Of a stretch of 20,655 nt of DNA, positions 15,505-20,655 are shown one piece after another. Position 1 is the stretch's first letter. Each line of letters starts with the position of its first letter. The stretch is taken from NCBI GenBank assembly GCA_050729795.1, contig JBOHME010000078.1:1-20655 (forward strand), written 5' to 3'. The position numbers and the translations under genes were made by a program. The stretch is from AP-15 sp050729795. GTDB taxonomy: Bacteria; Pseudomonadota; Alphaproteobacteria; ATCC43930; CGMCC-115725. The notes below the pieces were generated by a model. The model was given only the letters and a program-made list of their open reading frames with translations, had not been told where the DNA came from and ran no database searches.

Positions 15505-16660
15505 CCATGGGCCTGGCTCCAAGCGGGACCCCACTGCGGAGCCGGGGTCGCCGTCGCTGGCGGCACGCACCGACAGCTATTTCCTAAAGTCGAGGGCGAT
15601 CGTCGGCCATTTTGGCGATCGCTCGGCGACCTACGCGGTTTTTCTGCGCCGCCCGGTGATCTCGACACCGCGTCTGGTGCTGGCACTGCTCGAAAAGGTC
15701 GCGGCCGAACGCGGCGCCCGCTTCAACATCGAGCTGCGTCGTCCCGAGGGCACGCTGGTCGGAGCCGGCGAGCCGATCCTTTATGTGACCGGTCCACTCT
15801 ATCACCTCGTCGATCTCGAAACCGTGCTGCTGCAGCGCCTCGGCCCGGCCTGCGTCGCTGCCTACAACGCCTACGCAATGTGCACTGATCTGCCGAAAGT
15901 CGCATTTCTGGCGATGGATGCACGGCATTGCGCCGGTGCCGAGATGGCCGAGATGATGGCTTACGCCGCCTCGGTTGGCTCGGCAGCGGCGCGACGCGAC
16001 GCGGGTGCGCTCGGCTTTGTCGGCTGTGCCGCGGATGCGACGGCGCATTTCTTCGGCCAGGAGAAGGGTGCGGGGACGATGCCGCATGCGTTGATCGGCT
16101 ATGCCGGCTCGACGGTGCGCGCGGCCGAGATGTATCGCCAGGTGTTCCCGGACGAGGCCTTGACTGTGCTGATCGATTATTTCGGCCGGGAAATCAGCGA
16201 TGCGGTCGCCGTTGGCCGCCGCTTTCCTGAGCTCGCCGCGGCCGGGCAGCTCGCGGTCAGGATCGATACGCCGGGCAGCCGCTATTGCGAGGGGCTCGAT
16301 CCGGCCCGCTCCTACGCGGTTGTCGAGCGGCACGCGCCGCACTCGATCCGCGGCTACCGCACCGAGGAAGAGCTGCGCTATCTGGTCGGCACCGGGGTTT
16401 CGGCGGCGGCCATCTGGCAGCTGCGCCAAAGCTTGGACGAGGCCGGGCTCGGTGGCATCAGGATCGTCGCCAGCTCGGGGTTCGGCCCGGCCAAATGCCG
16501 GATGATGGCCGTCGCCGACGCACCGATCGACGTGATCGGCACCGGCTCCTACCTTCCCGAGCACTGGAGCGAGACCTACGCTACCGCCGACATCATCGCC
16601 TATGACGGCGAGCCGATGGTCAAGGCCGGCCGCGAGTTTCTGTTGCGCAAAGAGGCTTAG
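15494..16660 (+). CDS. pncB: Nicotinate phosphoribosyltransferase family protein
   Basis: A 388-residue protein. Seen: LAARTDSYFLKS near the N-terminus (the substrate-loop start of the shorter, archaeal-like NAPRTase branch), VLIDYFGREISDAVAV, LAVRIDTPGSRYCEG, IVASSGFGPAKCRMM and IDVIGTGSYLPE. These order as in the phosphate-binding barrel of NAPRTases. The enzyme makes nicotinate mononucleotide for NAD salvage. The frame is open back into aroG (to 15104), but the ATG at 15494, in the second copy of the 28-bp duplication, is the most sensible start. Its SD is weak (AAAGCGACG). It is 38 bp after aroG, so co-transcription is likely. Another phosphoribosyltransferase substrate is possible but less likely. 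Confidence 0.88.
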   Translation: MVAAHGPGSKRDPTAEPGSPSLAARTDSYFLKSRAIVGHFGDRSATYAVFLRRPVISTPRLVLALLEKVAAERGARFNIELRRPEGTLVGAGEPILYVTGPLYHLVDLETVLLQRLGPACVAAYNAYAMCTDLPKVAFLAMDARHCAGAEMAEMMAYAASVGSAAARRDAGALGFVGCAADATAHFFGQEKGAGTMPHALIGYAGSTVRAAEMYRQVFPDEALTVLIDYFGREISDAVAVGRRFPELAAAGQLAVRIDTPGSRYCEGLDPARSYAVVERHAPHSIRGYRTEEELRYLVGTGVSAAAIWQLRQSLDEAGLGGIRIVASSGFGPAKCRMMAVADAPIDVIGTGSYLPEHWSETYATADIIAYDGEPMVKAGREFLLRKEA

Positions 16661-16709
16661 GGCGCGCCGAAGGGAGATTCCAGCGCGCTTTGTGAGATGA
16701 CAATCTGTC

Positions 16710-16835
16710 GCGGCTAGGCTAGCCTTGTTTTATGGTCCGCGGTCGGGCCGGCGAGGCGGGCAAAAAAATCACCGCCTCGTTCGAACAGGAGCAACACGTC
16801 GATCGGGCGGCATCTCGCGGAGCTGCCGAAAGTGG
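16710..16835. repeat. Segment upstream of MFS gene 1, related to that upstream of MFS gene 3
   Basis: The gap 16661-16963 holds no convincing gene. This part shares an ordered set of motifs with 19930-20055: GCTAG, an ATG.TCC, GGGC.AGC/GGGCAAAA, CCGCC, GAACA, AGCAACA, GTCG, GGCGGC and CTGCC.AAA. On the reverse strand both copies can be read as peptides with FGS, RP and LLLAR/FFARL blocks, so a decayed small gene is conceivable. The final 40 bp before MFS gene 1 (TCTGGGAG) also match the copy before gene 3. Confidence 0.5.
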
Positions 16836-16963
16836 GCGGGGCATCCATAACGGCGTAATCGAATTGAAGATAAGAAGCTGACATCAGAAAGATCAGCGCG
16901 CCGGTCTCGCCCGCTTTGCGCTCGCGCATGGTCCTCCAGATCTGACCAGTCTGGGAGATCGCT

Positions 16964-18373
16964 ATGGCAGAAATCCGTCCGATCGGCCGTTCGGCAATCA
17001 GCGCCAGCTATGTGCTGGGCCGCAAGATGGACAGCATTCCGTTCAGCGGCTACCAGGTTCTGCTCATCTTCGTCCTTGGCTCCACCGGCTTTATCGAGGC
17101 CTTCGACCTGGTGATGACCGGCTCATTGCTGGTGCTCGCCAAAGCGCCATTGCATCTGACCGGGACCGACATGAAGTGGATCATCATCGGCCCGAGCATG
17201 TCGTTGGTGGTCAGCGGCTTCGCGTTCTCGGCCGTCGGCGACCGCTTGAGCCGCAAGGCCATGCTGCTGATCGGCGTCATTTCGACGACGTTTCTGACCT
17301 TGCTGATCCCGCTGGTGCAAAATGCCGAGCAGCTGATCATCCTGCGGACATTGACCGGTCTGGGCGCGGGCGGAGTCGTGTCGGCGACCTACCCGATCGC
17401 CGCCGAGCTGCTGCCGGCGCAGCACCGCCGCACCTGCGGCGCGGTCTACGAGATGTCGCTGGCCTCCGCCTTCACGGTGGTGCCGGCTATCGGCGGCCTG
17501 CTCGCCGGCAATGCCAATGCGTTCCGCTGGCTGGCTTTGCCTGGCGGGCTGGCGCTCCTGTTCATGCCGGCGATCATCTATTTCCTGCTGCCGGAAAGCC
17601 CGCGCTGGCTTTTGCGCCGCGGCCACGCGCAGATCGCGGTCGACATCGTCAACAAGGTCGTCGCGCGCAGCGGCAACCTCGTCCCGCTGTTGAAGCTCGA
17701 GGACCTCGGCGACACGTCGCCGATGGCGCGCGAGAAGCTGCCGCCCTATTGGGCTTTGTTCGTCAAGGGCCAGCTACGCTGGACCGTGGTCGGCGTGGTG
17801 ACCGCCGGGTGTGCCAGCACAGCTTTCTTCTTGATTGCCACGCTGTTGCCCAAGGCGCTGACCAATCAAGGCTACGCCATCAGCGCAAGCCTGGCATTGA
17901 CCTCGGTCATCTACGCGGCGAGCTTCTTCGGAAAGGGGTTCACCGGGTTCCTGATGGAGATTATCGGCCGGCGCTGGACAATCCTCTATGCGATGGCCGG
18001 ATCGTTCCCTGGCATCTTCCTGATGCTGCTGGCGCACAGGGCGGGGCCATATGCGGGCGTTGTGATGACAGTGGGCGGGCTGATCATCGGCTTCACCGTG
18101 CTGTCCACATTCACCGCCAGCCGCGTCTATCTCTCCGAGCAGTTCCCGACGGCGCTGCGCGGCCGCGGCCATATCTTCGGCGAGTCGTTCGGGCGGATTG
18201 TCGGCCACGGTGTGCTGCCGTTTTTCATAGTGCCGCACACTGGCTCGCCGACGATCTTCTTCGGCACGATCGCCGTCTTTGTCGCCATCGGCGCGTTCCT
18301 CCCGGTGCTGTTCGGCAAGGAGACCGTAGGCCAGCTCGAAATCGTCACCGAGACCGTGCCGGCGCTGGCCTGA
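16964..18373 (+). CDS. MFS transporter, paralog 1 (intact)
   Basis: A 469-residue, 12-membrane-segment major facilitator. After a ~27-residue cytoplasmic start (MAEIRPIGR), membrane segment 1 ends in FIEAFDLVMTGSLLVLAKAP. This resembles the D-x-x-D-type motif of aromatic-acid/sugar-type MFS proteins. The loop 2-3 signature is VGDRLSRKAMLLIG, the loop 6-7 sequence LPESPRWLLRRGH is typical of sugar and organic-acid porters, and EIIGRRWTILYA repeats the loop signature in the second half. The substrate cannot be predicted. The ATG at 16964 has GGGAG 8 bases upstream. It heads a tandem array of three paralogs. Confidence 0.9.
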   Translation: MAEIRPIGRSAISASYVLGRKMDSIPFSGYQVLLIFVLGSTGFIEAFDLVMTGSLLVLAKAPLHLTGTDMKWIIIGPSMSLVVSGFAFSAVGDRLSRKAMLLIGVISTTFLTLLIPLVQNAEQLIILRTLTGLGAGGVVSATYPIAAELLPAQHRRTCGAVYEMSLASAFTVVPAIGGLLAGNANAFRWLALPGGLALLFMPAIIYFLLPESPRWLLRRGHAQIAVDIVNKVVARSGNLVPLLKLEDLGDTSPMAREKLPPYWALFVKGQLRWTVVGVVTAGCASTAFFLIATLLPKALTNQGYAISASLALTSVIYAASFFGKGFTGFLMEIIGRRWTILYAMAGSFPGIFLMLLAHRAGPYAGVVMTVGGLIIGFTVLSTFTASRVYLSEQFPTALRGRGHIFGESFGRIVGHGVLPFFIVPHTGSPTIFFGTIAVFVAIGAFLPVLFGKETVGQLEIVTETVPALA

Positions 18374-18394
18374 TCGGGCCAGGCTGCGCGGCGG

Positions 18395-18457
18395 CGAAGC
18401 GGGAGGCGGGCAACCGCCGCCGCTGAATTGGAGCAGGAGCAGCCTGGGAAGCTCAGC
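18395..18457 (+). repeat. Shortened copy of the MFS upstream segment before paralog 2
   Basis: The 84-bp gap between paralogs 1 and 2 keeps a short block (GGCGGGCAA, CCGCC, CAGGAGCA) matching the segment before paralog 1 (GGCGGGCAAA, CCGCC, CAGGAGCA) in the same order. It supplies a GGGAAG-type SD at 18446-18451. It appears to be a truncated copy of the duplicated upstream region. Confidence 0.45.
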
Positions 18458-19866
18458 ATGGCCGAAATTCGCTCTATCGCCCGCTCGACATCGGCCGCCA
18501 GCTATCTGCTCGGCCGCAAGCTCGACAGCGTGCCGTTCAGTCCCTATCACTTGATGATCATTGCCGTGCTCGGGCTCGTCGGGTTTGTCGACGGCTATGA
18601 CCTGGTCATGACCGGGTCGCTGTTGGTGCTGGCAAAAGCGCCGTTGCGCATGACGCCCGCCGAGATCCGGTTTCTCGCCGTTGCCTCGACCATGATGATC
18701 GTCGTCGGCGGCTTCATCGCCTCGGCGATCTCTGACCATTTCAGCCGCAAGGCGATCATGATCCTCGGCACGGCGGGCATCACGTTCTTCACCTGCTGAT
18801 CCCGCTGGTGCAGAGCCGGGAGCAGCTGATCCTGCTGCGGCTCTTGACCGGATTGGCGGGCGGCTTTGCCGTGTCGGCGCCGTTTCCGATCGCCGCCGAG
18901 CTGATGCCGGCGCAGCATCGGCGCACCTATGGCGCGATCTACGAAATGTCGCTCGCCTCGGCGTTCACCGTGCTGCCGCTGGTCGGCGCGCTGCTCTCCC
19001 ACAACGCTGACGCGTTCCTCTGGATGGCGTTGCCCGGTGGGGTATGTTTTTTCATCGTGCCGGCGATGATCTATCTCCTGATCCCGGAGAGCCCGCGCTG
19101 GTATCTGCGCCGGGGCCGCGCCGAGGCCGCGATCACCACGGTCAATCGCATTATCAGGCGCGCCGGGGGCCGGGTGCCGCCGCTGAGCCGCGAGGCCCTC
19201 GGGGAGCATCCCGAGCTCGCACCCGAGCCGCTGCCGCCCTATCGGGCATTGTGGGCGCGCGGCCAGCTGCGCTGGACATTGGTCGGGATCTCCAGCTACG
19301 TATTCGCCGGCACCGGCTTTTTTCTGATCTCCGTGCTGCTGCCGAAGGCCCTGGTCGATCAGGGCGGAGGCGTCGCCACGAGCTTCGGCGTCGCCAGCCT
19401 GGTGTTCACCGCCAGCATTCCAGGCAAGGGTTTCACCGGCTATCTGATGGAGATCATCGGCCGGCGCTGGACGATCTTTTACGCGCTTGCCGGCGCCGTG
19501 CCCGGGGTGCTGCTGATGATGCTGGCGCACCGCGCCGGGCCCCATGCGACGACGGTCATGATCACCGGGGCGCTCCTCACCGGCTTTACCGCGCTGTCGG
19601 GCGCCACCGCCTTCCGGATTTATCTGTCCGAGCAGTTTCCAACCGCGCTGCGCGGGCGCGGGCACATTTTCGGCGAGTCGGTCGGGCGGATTTTCTCGGC
19701 GGTGCTGGCGCCGTTTCTGATGGAGCCCTATGTCGGCTCGCCGACGATCTTTTTCGGGGCGATCCTCGCCGTCGTCTCGGTCGGGGCCTTCATCCCATTG
19801 CTGTTTGGCCGCGAAACCGTCGGCCAGCTCGAGACCGTCACCGAACGCGGCGCCGTGCTGGTCTGA
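18458..19866 (+). pseudogene. MFS transporter, paralog 2, broken by a one-base deletion
   Basis: The ATG at 18458 opens 113 codons (MAEIRSIARS to FSRKAIMILGTAGITFFTC) ending at TGA 18797-18799. The matching remainder (LIPLVQSREQLILLRLLTG onward, with IPESPRWYLRRGR and EIIGRRWTIFYA) continues in the +1 frame to 19866. Paralog 1 has ACCTTGCTGATCCCG where this copy has ACCTGCTGATCCCG, so one T is missing near 18794. Restoring it gives exactly 469 residues, the same as paralog 1. The rest shows no other break, so the lesion is recent, or a sequencing error. Internal restart at GTG 18808 would lack the first three membrane segments. Confidence 0.88.
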
Positions 19867-19929
19867 ACGCGGTCCGCGGGCGCGCTCGCCGGGCGGGCCG
19901 CTCGGTGAGGTGTTCCAGTGACAAGCGGC

Positions 19930-20055
19930 GGCGGCTGAGCTAGGCTCGCGGCAATGTCCTCGACGAGGTCAGCCGGGCGAGCAAAACAACCGCCGCCCTT
20001 CTTGGAACAAAAGCAACAGGTCGGAACCGGCGGCTCTCCGGCAGGCTGCCAAAAC
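19930..20055. repeat. Segment upstream of MFS gene 3, related to 16710-16835
   Basis: The 302-bp gap 19867-20168 has no convincing gene. This part aligns with the segment before MFS gene 1 (shared GCTAG, AGCAACA, GTCG, GGCGGC, CTGCC.AAA in the same order), and the last ~30 bp before the start (TCTGGGAG, ATGGCAGAAATCCG) match too. The array therefore probably arose by tandem duplication of gene plus upstream DNA. Confidence 0.5.
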
Positions 20056-20168
20056 GCGAAGCGAAGCTCGAGCACAGCCGAGCGCCTTTGCTCGGTAGAG
20101 CACGCGTCGGCCTCGCCAGCTCAGCGGTCCTGCATGGCTCCGGTGTCGACCAATCTGGGAGGGTCGCC

Positions 20169-20655
20169 ATGGCAGAAATCCGCCCGATCGGCGCGGCGGG
20201 GGTTCCCGCCGAACGCGTGCTCGGCAGCAAGCTCGACAGCATACCGTTCAGCTCCTATCACATTGTGGTCATCCTGGTGCTGGGGCTGGTCGGTTTCACC
20301 GAGGGCTACGACCTGGCGGTCACCGGCTCGCTGATCGTGTTGGCCAAAAAGCCGCTGCATCTGACCTCGACCGATATCCAATGGCTGGTAGCCGGGCCGA
20401 GCCTGTTCGCGTGCCTGGGCGGCTTCGTGTCCGCCTATGTGTCGGACCATCTCTCGCGCAAGGCGATTCTGCAGATCGGGGTGATCTCGGTCACCGGCCT
20501 TACCCTGCTGATCCCGCTCGTGCAGACCGCCGAGCAGCTGATCGCGCTCAGGATTGTGATCGGGATCGGTGGCGGGTTCTCGGTCACGGCCCCATTCCCG
20601 ATCGCCGCCGAGCTGATGCCGGCGCGGCACCGGCGCACCTATGCCGCGATCTACG
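20169..20655 (+). CDS. MFS transporter, paralog 3 (N-terminal 162 residues; runs off the window)
   Basis: The ATG at 20169 follows GGGAGG at 5 bases. The 162 visible residues begin MAEIRPIGAAG and keep the family landmarks FTEGYDLAVTGSLIVLAKKP, VSDHLSRKAILQIG, LTLLIPLVQTAEQL and PFPIAAELMPARHRRTYAAIY. The first half therefore shows no break, including at the site where paralog 2 is frameshifted (LTLLIPLV is intact). It is closer to paralog 2 than to paralog 1 in the PFPIAAELMPA segment. The substrate is unknown. Confidence 0.9.
   Translation, partial: MAEIRPIGAAGVPAERVLGSKLDSIPFSSYHIVVILVLGLVGFTEGYDLAVTGSLIVLAKKPLHLTSTDIQWLVAGPSLFACLGGFVSAYVSDHLSRKAILQIGVISVTGLTLLIPLVQTAEQLIALRIVIGIGGGFSVTAPFPIAAELMPARHRRTYAAIY

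Noticed and set aside
18785..18810. Programmed ribosomal frameshift in MFS paralog 2
   Set aside because: There is no slippery heptamer or downstream pseudoknot that I can see, and paralogs 1 and 3 are in frame at this site; a simple deletion explains it.
19869..19901. Hairpin GCGGTCC/GGGCCGC after MFS paralog 2 as a terminator
   Set aside because: The loop is long (19 bases), the stem has a wobble and no T-run follows; such pairings are common by chance at this GC content.

Overview
The window is GC-rich, gene-dense DNA that looks alphaproteobacterial, most likely Hyphomicrobiales (Bradyrhizobium/Xanthobacteraceae-like). The reasons are an aerobic CO-dehydrogenase-type molybdenum hydroxylase cluster, NirBD with an ANTAR (NasT-type) relic, a class II DAHP synthase, and GC-rich palindromes of the CCCTCTCCCG kind. 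No rRNA, tRNA, CRISPR array, insertion sequence or phage gene is visible. The species cannot be named from the sequence alone.

Region 1 (1-9200) is a cox/xdh-type module. It holds the end of a molybdopterin large subunit, the FAD subunit, a MoxR-type AAA+ ATPase (CoxD-like), a VWA protein (CoxE-like), two separate XdhC-family halves and a fused molybdopterin-binding/MobA-like nucleotidyltransferase. From coxE onward, consecutive genes overlap by four bases. The cluster is interrupted at 2051-4073 by a reverse-strand block: vapB-vapC toxin-antitoxin genes followed by a luciferase-like flavin monooxygenase. The 2Fe-2S small subunit and the large-subunit start lie outside the window or are absent.

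Region 2 (9201-13700) is a reduced nitrate/nitrite assimilation module. A 46-codon ANTAR tail (nasT relic) is followed by a near-perfect sigma-54 promoter, a structured leader and the first ~38 codons of a NarK/NasA-like transporter. A 20-bp tandem repeat then leads into intact nirB, nirD and a uroporphyrinogen-III synthase gene. The cluster appears to have lost its sensor and transporter but kept its promoter and the nitrite-to-ammonium enzyme.

Region 3 (13701-16660) carries a class II DAHP synthase gene and an adjacent nicotinate phosphoribosyltransferase gene. Upstream of the DAHP synthase is what looks like a complete transcription attenuator: a promoter, a near-leaderless 24-codon peptide containing Phe, Phe, Trp and Tyr within nine codons, and four mutually exclusive pairing segments ending in a terminator-like hairpin. 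A second, 19-codon mini-ORF with a strong ribosome binding site overlaps the enzyme start by ATGA.

Region 4 (16661-20655) is a tandem array of three paralogous MFS transporters with related upstream segments. The first is intact, the second is broken by one missing base, and the third runs off the window.
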